Assembly: GCA_900315765.1 (NCBI GenBank)
Contig: ONAK01000011.1
Location: 1 to 46,011, forward strand
DNA length: 46,011 nt
DNA from: an uncultured Prevotella sp.
Lineage (GTDB): Bacteria > Bacteroidota > Bacteroidia > Bacteroidales > Bacteroidaceae
Direction: 5' to 3'
The first letter of the stretch is position 1, and each line of letters starts with the position of its first letter. The notes under the pieces are model-generated. The model was not told where the DNA came from, made no database searches, and saw only the letters and a list, made by a program, of their open reading frames with translations. Positions 36,184 to 44,923 of this stretch are shown here, piece by piece. The position numbers and the translations under genes were made by a program.

Positions 36184-38133
36184 TTACTTTTGATATGAAT
36201 ACTTTTCCATCAACTTAAGCGTACGCAGAATCTCGGCCACGTTCATAGCAAACGACATGGCTCCACGGCCGTGGAATGGCGGGTTACCATCGAACAGCTC
36301 AGAGATGGTGCCAATGGCGTGATAGTCCATCTCGTCTTCGTAGCCCACCAGCTGGCGCTCGATGAAGCTCAGACGCGAACGCTTGTAGAGCTTGAGGCAT
36401 GCCTCCATATAGAATCCGCCCAACCAAGGCCATGCGGTGCCCTGATGATAGGCGTAATCGCGCTGAGTCTGCGGACCCACATAGATTGGGTTATAACCGC
36501 CACTCTTTGGTGAGAGCGAGCGGAGACCCTTAGGTGTGAGCAACTCGCGCGTACATATATCTACAACACTCTTCATCTGCTGCTGGTTAAGCGGCGAGTA
36601 GTCGAATGCTACAGCAAAAATCATGTTTGGACGAACACTCCAGTCCATCATATTGCCATCTACATAGTCGAGCAGATAGCCATACTCATTGAGGAAGGTA
36701 TCGATGAACGAATCCTTAACCTTAGCGGCTATAGTCTCTACGTTTTCAGCGCCCTTCACGTCGCCTTTCTCGGCAGCCATTGATGCACAGAACTTCAGTG
36801 CATTGTACCAAAGGGCATTAAACTCTACGATGTAGCCCGAACGTGGAACAACCGGCTTACCGTTGGCGGTAGAGTTCATCCATGTAACGGCTTTGTCGCG
36901 ACCATTTGAATAAAGCAGTCCGTTGTCGTCGAGACGCAGATTGGGGTGCTTGCCATCAAGGATAAACCTAACGATATCCTGAAGCAGCTTTCCGTACATT
37001 TCGAAACACTTGTCGCGACCAACCTCCTTGGCATACTGCTGCATGGCCCAGACGGCCCATAGGGGGACATCAGGCTGCTCAATCTCGTATATCTTTCCAG
37101 AAACAGGCTTGCCCGCCATAAACTCGCGCAGGGCTCGCTCGCTGGTCTTCATCACCTTCTCGAAATAGTCGATCTCGCCAATGGCAAGGGTTAGTCCAGG
37201 CAGGGCGATAAATGTATCGCGCGCACGGCACTTGAACCAAGGATATCCAGCCAAGAGATAGCGATCATGGTTCTTCTCCTTGCGGTGGAACTGGTGGGCG
37301 GCGGTAACCAGACAGTGATAGAAGTTATCACGTGGCACGCGGTCGGCCACCTCTTCGTCGAAGAGTTTCTTCAAGGTAGAAGGTTTGATCTGCGATGTAG
37401 AAGCGGCAAAGATGATGCTCTCGCCCTTTTTGATAGGCATCTCGAAATAGCCGGGCACGTAGAGGTCCTCGTTCGAGGCGTAGCCACGCTCCTGCTCCTT
37501 AGGATACTCAATACCGCGATACCAGTCGGGCATGAAGATAAACTCGTTCTTCTTCGAGAACTGCATATACAGGTCGGGATAGCCGGCATACATACAGGTC
37601 TTGATTCCATTATCCACAGCACTGTACTCGCGACTAGCAGTAGCGTTCTCGTGTGTGAACTGGCGAACGCTACGGAAAGCCAGGAACGGACGGAATCGCA
37701 GGGTTGTAGCAGAGTGTGCATCAACCAAGGTATAACGGATAAGGATGCGGTCTTCGTAATGCTGGAAGACTATCTCCTTTTTCAAAACGACACCACCCAC
37801 ACGATAAGTAGTAGTAGGCACTTCGGTGGCGTCGTACTCACGGATGTACTTGTGTCCGTTAGGACTGAAATTGTTGCCCTGATACTTGTGCAATCCGAGG
37901 TTGAACTCGGCTCCATGCTGGATAACCGTACAGTCGAGTGATGACAAGAGCACATGGTTCTCATCGTCTAACTCGGGTACGGGAACTACCAGCAATCCGT
38001 GGTACTTACGCGTATTACAGTCTACAAGTGTAGAGCTGCTATATGCGCCCGAACGGTTGGTTCGGAGGAACTCACGGCGGAGACTTTCTTGCAAGTTAGT
38101 CATCACGGCTTTTTCTAAACGTAGGTAGCTCAT
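36184..38133 (-). CDS. Glycogen debranching enzyme
   Basis: A 649-residue amylo-alpha-1,6-glucosidase-type protein: an N-terminal GDE_N domain (RTNRSGAYSSSTLVDCNTRKY, then HGLLVVPV) and a C-terminal (alpha/alpha)6 GDE_C barrel (GYPWFKCRARDTFIALPGL; AYHQGTAWPWLGGFYMEA; GTISELFDGNPPFHGRGA). It removes alpha-1,6 branches from glycogen. It is the first gene of the operon, 48 bases downstream of a -7 box. Confidence 0.9.
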   Translation of the reverse strand: MSYLRLEKAVMTNLQESLRREFLRTNRSGAYSSSTLVDCNTRKYHGLLVVPVPELDDENHVLLSSLDCTVIQHGAEFNLGLHKYQGNNFSPNGHKYIREYDATEVPTTTYRVGGVVLKKEIVFQHYEDRILIRYTLVDAHSATTLRFRPFLAFRSVRQFTHENATASREYSAVDNGIKTCMYAGYPDLYMQFSKKNEFIFMPDWYRGIEYPKEQERGYASNEDLYVPGYFEMPIKKGESIIFAASTSQIKPSTLKKLFDEEVADRVPRDNFYHCLVTAAHQFHRKEKNHDRYLLAGYPWFKCRARDTFIALPGLTLAIGEIDYFEKVMKTSERALREFMAGKPVSGKIYEIEQPDVPLWAVWAMQQYAKEVGRDKCFEMYGKLLQDIVRFILDGKHPNLRLDDNGLLYSNGRDKAVTWMNSTANGKPVVPRSGYIVEFNALWYNALKFCASMAAEKGDVKGAENVETIAAKVKDSFIDTFLNEYGYLLDYVDGNMMDWSVRPNMIFAVAFDYSPLNQQQMKSVVDICTRELLTPKGLRSLSPKSGGYNPIYVGPQTQRDYAYHQGTAWPWLGGFYMEACLKLYKRSRLSFIERQLVGYEDEMDYHAIGTISELFDGNPPFHGRGAMSFAMNVAEILRTLKLMEKYSYQK

Positions 38134-38181
38134 AGTTCCTGTCTAAAGGTATTTATTAGTAAATATTCAAGTTTGATTTTC

Positions 38182-38211
38182 CAAAGGTAGGCAAAAATCT
38201 GCAGAGTACAA
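38182..38211 (-). promoter_or_regulatory. Promoter of the glycogen operon
   Basis: On the minus strand TACCTTTG (38182-38189) is a -7 box, with TTG (38209-38211) 19 bases upstream. The debranching enzyme ATG follows after 48 bases. Confidence 0.65.
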
Positions 38212-38247
38212 GAGTTTGCAAAGTATATTTAACATTTATTGATAATT

Positions 38248-38280
38248 TTAAAAAAAGGCTCGCATGGTTTTGCGGGCCTT
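38248..38280 (-). terminator. Rho-independent terminator of the DAG-kinase-like gene
   Basis: Ten-pair stem (38255-38264 with 38271-38280, one G-U pair) and six-base loop, followed on the minus strand by a run of T. It separates the miaA-side operon from the glycogen operon, which has its own promoter. Confidence 0.8.
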
Positions 38281-38285
38281 CATTC

Positions 38286-39224
38286 TTAGCTTGGTATCAA
38301 AAAATTTACAACTTCTTGTTCCACACTTATCTTGTACGAACCAACGGGTGTTTTCATCATCCGCCCATCTATTCCCACGATGGCCTTCTTGGCATATTCC
38401 ACCTCAACCTCGCGTGTGCGATAGGGGTGAACACTGCGGTGATTAAGGAATCGGCCAGCCACCAAAAGCCACAAGCCCTCGATGAGCTGAACCACCTCTG
38501 GGTGATACACCACACTCACGTCGAGCATGCCGTTATACGGCACTGCATTAGGGGTTTGGCCATATCCAGGGCCCGATCCGATGCACACCGTCATCACCTT
38601 ACGATCGATGACGTCGCTATTGATTTTCAGCTTCATTTTATATTCCATGCGATGGAACAACATGACGAATACCGACACGATGAAAGCGAGGGTGTGAGAG
38701 CCGAAGAGTCGGCGCGTTTGGCGGCGCAGATTCATGATGTCGGCAGTAAGGCCAATGTTAATACAATTCAAGAAATAACGGTGGCATTTGTCGCCTTTCT
38801 TGTTGGTGTAGCGTATGCAGCCCAAATCGATTTTTCGTATGCGTCGCTGAATGAGCCAGTCGATGGTTTGTTCTATCTCGTCATCGTCGAAATCCCAGAA
38901 TTTAGCAAAGTCGTTAAGCACGCCATTTGGAATCACGCCGAGTGCTATCTCGTCGCGAACGGCCTTCTCTTCCATCATCAGGCAGTTAACGGCATCGTTA
39001 AGTGCCGAGTCGCCTCCAACGATAACGATGGTTTTGTAGCCATTAGATATCATCATCTTTACCAGTCGTTCCACGCTTTCGGCTGTCTCGCTCTGCACAA
39101 AGTCGTAAAGCACCTTGCGCTCGTCGAGCACCTTCTGTATCTTCTCCCAACGCTTACGAGGGTTGAAGAGTAGTCCTGTCTTTGGGCAATACAGTATGCC
39201 CCATCTTGTTGTTTCTACTGCCAT
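38286..39224 (-). CDS. Diacylglycerol/lipid-kinase family protein
   Basis: A 312-residue DAGK catalytic-domain protein. The N-terminal nucleotide-binding part contains LFNPRKRW and IVIVGGDSALNDAVN, where the usual GGDGT motif reads GGDS. LGVIPNGVLNDFAK is the second conserved loop. The C-terminal domain has IGSGPGYGQTP and YNGMLDVSVV. It likely phosphorylates diacylglycerol or a sphingoid lipid, which suits sphingolipid-making Bacteroidetes. It follows miaA by 3 bases and is the last gene of the operon. Confidence 0.82.
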   Translation of the reverse strand: MAVETTRWGILYCPKTGLLFNPRKRWEKIQKVLDERKVLYDFVQSETAESVERLVKMMISNGYKTIVIVGGDSALNDAVNCLMMEEKAVRDEIALGVIPNGVLNDFAKFWDFDDDEIEQTIDWLIQRRIRKIDLGCIRYTNKKGDKCHRYFLNCINIGLTADIMNLRRQTRRLFGSHTLAFIVSVFVMLFHRMEYKMKLKINSDVIDRKVMTVCIGSGPGYGQTPNAVPYNGMLDVSVVYHPEVVQLIEGLWLLVAGRFLNHRSVHPYRTREVEVEYAKKAIVGIDGRMMKTPVGSYKISVEQEVVNFLIPS

Positions 39225-39227
39225 ATA

Positions 39228-40166
39228 TTAAACATTTAAGTTTAGGATTTCTTCTATTTTTTTGTCCATGGGGAGGGTGGCGTCTATCCAGTGGATGGTG
39301 AACCCACGGCGCTCCATGCCACGAAACCATGTCATCTGCCTCTTGGCAAACTGATGAATGGCTATCTCCAAACGGGTAAACATCTCATCGTAAGTGATGG
39401 CTCCCGTGACGTATTCTGTCAAGAATTTATACTCCAGTCCATAATAAATCAGGTCTTCGGGCGCGATGCCTTCGTCGAGTAATTTGCGCACTTCATCGAC
39501 CATTCCTTCGTCGAGTCTGGCTTTCAGTCGGCGGGTAATTTTCTCGCGGCGCAACTCGCGGTCGATGTCGATGCCGATGATGAGTGAATCAACGGGTGGC
39601 AACTCTCGGCGGGGCACAGGATGATCGAGATTATAAGTCTCTATCTCTATAGCCCTGATGGCGCGCTGGCACGAGTCGACATCGGTGGTGTTGTGCATAT
39701 TCGAGCCCGTCTTGGCTTTCAGTTCGGCAAGCATCTTGGTAAGCTCGTCGAGCGACTTGCCTTCCAGACTATCTCTCAGGGCCTGATTCTGCGGCACAGG
39801 CGAGAGCTTATAGCCTTTAAGCACTGCCTCGATGTAAAGACCAGTTCCGCCACAAAGCACGGGCACCGCTCCCCTACTCTGAATATCCTCGTAGGCATCA
39901 AAGAAATCTTGCTGATATTGGAAGAGATTATACTTGGTACCTGGTTCGCAGATGTCGATCAGGTGGTGGGTGATGGGTGTTGGGTGTTGGTTATCACCCT
40001 TCACCCAATAATCGGCGAGGTCTTTACCTGTTCCTATATCCATTCGCCGATACACCTGGCGCGAGTCGGCCGAGATAATCTCTCCGCCGATTTTTGCGGC
40101 CAGATGAGCGGCTACGGGTGTCTTACCCGAAGCCGTCGGCCCTAATATCGTAATCATCTTCTTCAT
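39228..40166 (-). CDS. miaA: tRNA dimethylallyltransferase
   Basis: Makes i6A37 in tRNAs reading UNN codons. Motifs: P-loop LGPTASGKT, EIISADSRQVYRRMDIGT, and VPVLCGGTGLYIEAVLKGY. The start at 40166 (MKKMITILGP) matches the family; an in-frame ATG at 40181 would add MMDMK encoded by repeat. The family segment YxVxGxxIPYHLIDI is replaced by WVKGDNQHPTPITHHLIDI, an insertion encoded by four heptamers (39962-39989). Length is otherwise normal (312 aa). Confidence 0.92.
   Translation of the reverse strand: MKKMITILGPTASGKTPVAAHLAAKIGGEIISADSRQVYRRMDIGTGKDLADYWVKGDNQHPTPITHHLIDICEPGTKYNLFQYQQDFFDAYEDIQSRGAVPVLCGGTGLYIEAVLKGYKLSPVPQNQALRDSLEGKSLDELTKMLAELKAKTGSNMHNTTDVDSCQRAIRAIEIETYNLDHPVPRRELPPVDSLIIGIDIDRELRREKITRRLKARLDEGMVDEVRKLLDEGIAPEDLIYYGLEYKFLTEYVTGAITYDEMFTRLEIAIHQFAKRQMTWFRGMERRGFTIHWIDATLPMDKKIEEILNLNV
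39962..39989 (+). repeat. Heptamer array inside miaA
   Basis: Four heptamers on the plus strand: GGTGGTG, GGTGATG, GGTGTTG, GGTGTTG. They encode an in-frame insertion in MiaA. The same heptamer family lies in opposite orientation just before miaA (40174-40222). Confidence 0.75.
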
Positions 40167-40173
40167 CTTCATA

Positions 40174-40222
40174 TCCATCATCTAACATCTAACACCTATC
40201 ACCCATCACCTAACACCCATCA
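40174..40222 (-). repeat. Heptamer array spanning the TMEM43-like stop and miaA start
   Basis: Seven heptamers, read on the plus strand as TCCATCA, TCTAACA, TCTAACA, CCTATCA, CCCATCA, CCTAACA, CCCATCA. On the minus strand the consensus is TG(A/T)T(A/G)G(A/G). The array encodes the last codons of the TMEM43-like protein (LMGVR) and leads into the miaA start. Confidence 0.75.
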
Positions 40223-41450
40223 GCTTATCCTTTCCCTTAAATGCGAATACCCAGACAAGGAATCCGGCAATAACCAACAGAGAAATGCCCAGCAACGGAC
40301 GATAGAACAGCCAAGCGATAGCGATGACGATGAGACTCCATACCACACCAATCACGGTGCATACGATGCCAACACCCCATCCGAAGATACCAGCGATGAA
40401 TGGAACCACCTTGAGGATGGTCTCGAGGAATCCGAAGATGCCCTTCAGTCCGCCGATAACCATCAGGATGCCCACGATACGCAGTATCCAGAGGAACATA
40501 TTGTTGGCTTCTTTCTGAGCCTCAATAATCTCGTCGCCGCTCTTCTTACCCATGACCAGTGTCTGGAAGCGCTTGCCGTTCTTAGCCTTGAATGGCTTGA
40601 AGGTGTCGCCGTCAACCACAGCCATCACAGTAACCTTGGCAGGAACCACCTTCTCGAATGTCACGCGAACGTCACCTACCTCAGGACTTCCAGGCACGCG
40701 TCCGTAATACAGTATATTACCAGCCTGGTGAACATACTCCAAGTCCTTCTTGTTCTCAGCAGCGGCCATAGCCTTGTTGATGCTGTCGTTTACACCATAG
40801 AAACGCTCGTAGGCAGTTTGTGCACTCTTGTCGAGCTGCTTCAACAGATCCTCAGCGATAGCCAGGTCGAGCCCCTCGTTCGAGCGGATGCTGTGAATCA
40901 GGCTCTCGTTCAGCTTGTAAGCACCCCACGATACGTTCTCTGCATACTGCTCAGCCTCCTCAACGGTGGTAAGCACCATGTTCTTGTTCTGATAAGCAGG
41001 ATCCTTGAACTGTGCACTCTCTACAGGGCGCGATGTCCACTCCTTAGTATAGGTATAGGTGGTAGTGGTAACCTCTTTTCCACCCAGTTTGTCTTCTCTC
41101 TTCTCCTGAGCATGCTCTACCCACTGGTAGTACTCCACCTTACGTGTCAGCGCGATGGCTTTGGCACCCACGCCAAAGTCCTTGTCAATCAGTGAATCCT
41201 CTGTGGTAGCCAATGCTGTACCACAAATCAGTTCGCCCTCCAGCGATGCATCCTTCTTGTTAGGATTCTCCATCTCAACGTATGCACTACCTGCTTCGTC
41301 GAGCATCTTTTCAGTTTTCACGGCGCGACCTTCGTTCCACCACAACAGGGCTGTTCCGATGCAGAATAGCAGGATTCCACTACCAATCGCCTTAAACGAG
41401 TTACCGACTCGGGTTCCGTAGCCCGTTGTTGTTACTTCTTGATAAGCCAT
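40206..41450 (-). CDS. TMEM43/LUMA-family membrane protein
   Basis: A 414-residue protein. An N-terminal membrane helix (about 20-40, GSGILLFCIGTALLWWNEGRA, typical of the TMEM43 family) is followed by a large hydrophilic domain (about 45-315) and about four C-terminal membrane helices (about 320-405). The bacterial role is unknown. It follows the 5'-nucleotidase by 24 bases. The last codons are made of the heptamer repeat, so the C-terminal LMGVR may not be ancestral. Confidence 0.82.
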   Translation of the reverse strand: MAYQEVTTTGYGTRVGNSFKAIGSGILLFCIGTALLWWNEGRAVKTEKMLDEAGSAYVEMENPNKKDASLEGELICGTALATTEDSLIDKDFGVGAKAIALTRKVEYYQWVEHAQEKREDKLGGKEVTTTTYTYTKEWTSRPVESAQFKDPAYQNKNMVLTTVEEAEQYAENVSWGAYKLNESLIHSIRSNEGLDLAIAEDLLKQLDKSAQTAYERFYGVNDSINKAMAAAENKKDLEYVHQAGNILYYGRVPGSPEVGDVRVTFEKVVPAKVTVMAVVDGDTFKPFKAKNGKRFQTLVMGKKSGDEIIEAQKEANNMFLWILRIVGILMVIGGLKGIFGFLETILKVVPFIAGIFGWGVGIVCTVIGVVWSLIVIAIAWLFYRPLLGISLLVIAGFLVWVFAFKGKDKLMGVR

Positions 41451-41474
41451 AATGTCTTAAGATTTAAAAATTGA

Positions 41475-42914
41475 TTATTGATTGTTTGTTAAACTTTTTT
41501 GGGTTAGTCTCTTCACGCCCTGATAGCTCACATGGCCCTGATGCTCCAGATAGTCCATGATCAGCTGGGCAGTAATCTTGCCGATACCAGCACCCGCATC
41601 CTTACGGTTTGTAGGCGTGATGGCTGCGCTATAGCTATTGGTCATCACCTTATAGGTCTTCTTAGGATTCAGTTTCTTGCCATCTTTATCCAGCAGCACC
41701 AGCTTCTTTATCTCCTTGTTGGCTGGGTCAATGGTATATTCGGCCGTCATACCAGCCACGTATGGAAATTGATGTCCGTCGTTGTTGTAGCACATCACCA
41801 GCACGTCGGCCAGCTCCTTGCCAGTAAGTTTCATCTCAACGGCCTCGTTCTGGAATGGGTCCAGTCTGAGCACGTCGGAAACGGTAAACCCACCTACATC
41901 ATGCGTCTCGTAGCGCACGCCACCAGCATTCTGGAAGCTCAAGTCGCACTGCCCCTCTATCATGTAGGCATCACACATCATGCAGCCCAGCTCCTCGTAG
42001 TTCTCAAATGGTGTGTCTACCTGAGCCAATACGCGCTTGAAAGCGGGGTTCTCTGAGAAGTGGCGCACCAGAGCGGCCACCGCCTTATTCTCGTTCTTCT
42101 GTCCGCGAATCTCTATGTTCTCGGCCATGCGCTTCACTACCTTTCCATCCTCAACGATGATGGTAGAGTGTGTGGCACGCTTCAGTCGGTTGGTGTTCTG
42201 GGTGATAAACACACCGTTGTGCACCTCGCCGCCCTTCAGCTGCGTGTGACTATGACCGCCCACAATAATGTCAACCCAAGGCAGCTGCTTAGAGAACTCT
42301 ACATCCAGGCTGTAGCCCAGGTGCGACAGCAGCACGATTACGTCGCACTTCTCGCGCAACCAGCGCAGCTCCTGTATGGCCTTCAGCGGCTCGGTAAACT
42401 CAATGTCGGTGCATTTTGCGGGATGGCTCTCAGGAATACCCAACTTACCCAGCGCCACAGCACCAATCACGCCTACGATCAATCCGCCGCAGTCATAAAT
42501 CTGGTATGGCTTTACGTGCATGTTCCACTTCTCAGCAGGATGCACGTTGGCACACAACGTCGAAAATGCACTCATGTCTATCAACTTGGCCAGCCCCTCC
42601 TGTCCTGAGTCAAACTCATGGTTGCCCAGTGTTGTGGCTTTGAATCCAATGAGGTTCATCAGCGCCACCATCGGGTAGGCTGTTATCTCGTACATATCAT
42701 TAAGAGGCTCGCCCGAGCGATTATCGCCCGCCGACAGAATCAGCAGGTCTGGATAGAGCGCCCGTAGCGAATCGGCCACAAATCCCAAACGCGGCATACA
42801 CTCGATAGCAGCATGCATATCGTTAGTACTCAGAATGTGGAGCTCGCGGCGCTCCTGTGCCGAAACGCCCAGGGTCATCATCGCGGCCAGGGCCAACAGA
42901 ACCATTTTTTTCAT
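41475..42914 (-). CDS. Exported 5'-nucleotidase/metallophosphoesterase
   Basis: A 479-residue periplasmic enzyme with signal peptide (1-19, ending VSA). The N-terminal calcineurin-like domain has HILSTNDMHAAI, LSAGDNRSG, TLGNHEFDSG, LLSHLGYS and VGGHSHTQL, the full metal-binding set of UshA-type nucleotidases. The C-terminal 5'-nucleotidase domain has the substrate-binding NAGGVR and a late FPYVAGM. It hydrolyses nucleotides or UDP-sugars in the periplasm. Its ATG overlaps the stop of the 69-aa gene upstream (ATGA). Confidence 0.88.
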   Translation of the reverse strand: MKKMVLLALAAMMTLGVSAQERRELHILSTNDMHAAIECMPRLGFVADSLRALYPDLLILSAGDNRSGEPLNDMYEITAYPMVALMNLIGFKATTLGNHEFDSGQEGLAKLIDMSAFSTLCANVHPAEKWNMHVKPYQIYDCGGLIVGVIGAVALGKLGIPESHPAKCTDIEFTEPLKAIQELRWLREKCDVIVLLSHLGYSLDVEFSKQLPWVDIIVGGHSHTQLKGGEVHNGVFITQNTNRLKRATHSTIIVEDGKVVKRMAENIEIRGQKNENKAVAALVRHFSENPAFKRVLAQVDTPFENYEELGCMMCDAYMIEGQCDLSFQNAGGVRYETHDVGGFTVSDVLRLDPFQNEAVEMKLTGKELADVLVMCYNNDGHQFPYVAGMTAEYTIDPANKEIKKLVLLDKDGKKLNPKKTYKVMTNSYSAAITPTNRKDAGAGIGKITAQLIMDYLEHQGHVSYQGVKRLTQKSLTNNQ

Positions 42915-43120
42915 TTCGTATCTTTAAATCTTATTCTAATCTCTCTATGTTCACTCACAGGGGCCTCAAGGTCGATTTCGTGCCCCCATATATCATATAC
43001 TGCCAACTTATCAAGCAGTCTGGGACTCATTCTGCGTCTCGTCAGATACATCAAGAGCGCGTGCTTAATCTCCGCCCCCTCGAACACCTCCAATATCACC
43101 CGGTTGATTTTTAGTTTCAT
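42911..43120 (-). CDS. Small 69-aa protein coupled to the 5'-nucleotidase
   Basis: A short soluble protein with charged, strand-like ends (MKLKINRVILEVFEG and EHREIRIRFKDTK) and a basic middle (YLTRRRMSPRLLDKL). I recognise no family. Its reality is supported by the ATGA overlap with the next gene, in line with other coupled genes here. A possible partner or regulator of the nucleotidase operon. Confidence 0.6.
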   Translation of the reverse strand: MKLKINRVILEVFEGAEIKHALLMYLTRRRMSPRLLDKLAVYDIWGHEIDLEAPVSEHREIRIRFKDTK

Positions 43121-43125
43121 TTTCT

Positions 43126-43160
43126 AATTATTTAATTTTTACATTTTTAAATTTTTACAT
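43126..43160. repeat. AATTTTTACATTT direct repeat
   Basis: AATTTTTACATTT occurs at about 43134-43146 and again at about 43149-43161 in the 51-base gap between the DUF2207 gene and the 69-aa gene. It is another short-period repeat at a gene junction. Confidence 0.55.
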
Positions 43161-43171
43161 TTCAATTTTCA

Positions 43172-44815
43172 TCAGCGTACTCCTCCGCCGCCTCCGCCGC
43201 CAGAGAAGCCGCCTCCGCCGCCTCCCCACGACGAGTGTCCGCCACCACCACTGGCTCTCGATTCTCTCGATGCCTTGTTCATAGCGGCGCGTGCAGTACC
43301 TCGGTGCATCACCGAGTAAATAGTAGGCAGTGTCATATCATTGGCCATCTGTGCGGCCACCTTGTCCATATTAAAGTATTCAGGATTAATCTTCTTCATG
43401 TCGCGTATCACCTGGTCGGCAATGCCAAACAGCGTAGCGTAAATCATATAGTCTTTCCACAGCTTCACCTCGTCCACACCGCGCTCGTCAAGCAGGGTAA
43501 ACTCCTTCAGGAATTTCTTCAGTCCCAGCACCTCGCGCACCTCGTCTTCGCGACCTTTATATTTCGATATCGAGGTCTTGGTATGCAGCGCATTCAGGAA
43601 CGAGTCGGTCAGTTTCTCGTTGAAGTTACTTCTCATAAACTGTTTCAGCTCATGGGGCTCCAACACCTTGTCGCCACCAGCAGCCTGCATAAATATCTGG
43701 TGAATCTTGCGCAGCAGCACGGGCTGTTTGTCCGAATCCGGCAGACGGTAGATGGTAAAGTTTGGCTCCAGCTTTCCCTTGTTGTTAGGGTGTGTCTCAA
43801 TGGCTATCGCCCCCAAGTCAATCAGCTTCAGGATGCATGCCGACAGCAGGTTGTTGTAATCTGCCCCACCCCACTTGTAGGCGTTCAGCATGTCGTTAGC
43901 CTCCTGCAGATTGCCGTTCAGCGGAATGTCGCGATACCATATCAAGTCCTTGTTCACCCGCCTTCTGGCACGCCACTTATACACCAGGAACCAGATGCCA
44001 CCCACCACTGGCGATACGAATATCACCAGTACGTAGAGCACGCCAAACAGTGTCATCGGGTCGCCCCAATCCACCTCTTCGTCGTCGCTGTTGGTATAGT
44101 CGCTGCCCTCCAGAGCCATCTGCTTCTTCTCCTCAAACGTACCCTCGTCCTCGTAGCTGGGTTCAAACAATCCTTTAGGGAATTGGGCCATCACGTATAG
44201 TGCAGCCTCGCTGTTCATCGCCTCGGTAGTCTCAGCCACAATGGCCCCGTTCTCATAGCGCAGCTCGCCCACGAAACGGAATCCCCAGATGCCACAGCTG
44301 TCGGGGTTGATAACCATGGTCGTGTCCTCGGTTGTGATGGTCACCATCGCATGTTCTGGCTTAGGCGATACAGCCTGGTCCAGAAACACATGTCGCAATC
44401 CGTCGGCATCAGGATAGGCGCGCACCATGCTGGTCATGGTGTAGGTAGTGACGTAAGTTCTCTCGCCACTATCGCCCAGTCCCCAGCACAACTCGTAGCC
44501 GTGCCTCGTTTCTACAATACCGCATTTCATCTGTTTCCAACTGCGACTCTCGTTTACGTCCCAGTCAACATTCAGGAATTTCACGCCCGACTCGTCAGTA
44601 ACGCTCAGGTCTTTTATCTCGCTCGGGCCCATGTTTGCCAGTCCTATATAGCATTCTGTTCCCTCGCTGTCGATGGTCATCTGTCTGCGTTCAGTTATCA
44701 GTGCATCACCATTTTTCATCAGCACCACCTGTATATTCAGATCGTGCAACTGCGGGCGGCCAAACGCGTTGATAGCCAAGAGCAGTAGTAAAGTTGTTAA
44801 AAGTTTAGGCCTCAT
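43172..44815 (-). CDS. DUF2207 membrane protein with Gly-rich C-terminus
   Basis: A 547-residue protein: signal peptide (about 1-19), a periplasmic DUF2207 domain (about 20-230), a membrane helix near 255-280, and a cytosolic part with LWKDYMIYATLFGIADQVIR. It ends in the Gly-rich tail SWGGGGGGFSGGGGGGGVR that is usual for this family. Function is unknown. ATG 44815 is chosen because the in-frame TTG at 44827 lies inside the promoter box (44825-44832). The leader is then only a few bases. It heads the operon that runs through to the DAG-kinase-like gene. Confidence 0.85.
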   Translation of the reverse strand: MRPKLLTTLLLLLAINAFGRPQLHDLNIQVVLMKNGDALITERRQMTIDSEGTECYIGLANMGPSEIKDLSVTDESGVKFLNVDWDVNESRSWKQMKCGIVETRHGYELCWGLGDSGERTYVTTYTMTSMVRAYPDADGLRHVFLDQAVSPKPEHAMVTITTEDTTMVINPDSCGIWGFRFVGELRYENGAIVAETTEAMNSEAALYVMAQFPKGLFEPSYEDEGTFEEKKQMALEGSDYTNSDDEEVDWGDPMTLFGVLYVLVIFVSPVVGGIWFLVYKWRARRRVNKDLIWYRDIPLNGNLQEANDMLNAYKWGGADYNNLLSACILKLIDLGAIAIETHPNNKGKLEPNFTIYRLPDSDKQPVLLRKIHQIFMQAAGGDKVLEPHELKQFMRSNFNEKLTDSFLNALHTKTSISKYKGREDEVREVLGLKKFLKEFTLLDERGVDEVKLWKDYMIYATLFGIADQVIRDMKKINPEYFNMDKVAAQMANDMTLPTIYSVMHRGTARAAMNKASRESRASGGGGHSSWGGGGGGFSGGGGGGGVR

Positions 44816-44824
44816 TCTAGGGTG

Positions 44825-44832
44825 CAAAGATA
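44825..44832 (-). promoter_or_regulatory. Promoter -7 box of the DUF2207 operon
   Basis: On the minus strand this reads TATCTTTG, only 9 bases before the ATG at 44815. Transcription would start within a few bases of the start codon, giving a nearly leaderless mRNA. Confidence 0.7.
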
Positions 44833-44840
44833 CAAAAAAA

Positions 44841-44923
44841 TACCCACGGACTGCACAATTTCGCGCATTTTTTTATAAAAATGCACAATTTCATGCAATC
44901 CGCAGGTAAAAAGTACCTTTTTA
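44841..44923. repeat. Nested inverted and direct repeats after the M15 peptidase gene
   Basis: TGCACAATTTC is repeated at 44852 and 44882 (each followed by two variable bases and GCA). The pair is flanked by an imperfect 15-base inverted repeat (44841-44855 and 44894-44908, 12 of 15 matching). TAAAAAG/CTTTTTA (44907-44923) adds a small stem that could terminate the M15 transcript. It fills the 113-base gap 44816-44928. Confidence 0.55.

Noticed and set aside
37267-37941. Plus-strand ORF opposite the debranching enzyme
   Set aside because: It lies wholly inside conserved debranching-enzyme codons and shows no motif of its own.
43235-44200. Plus-strand ORF (321 codons) opposite the DUF2207 gene
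   Set aside because: It is a shadow of a well-supported gene; its composition is unlike other proteins here and it has no promoter.
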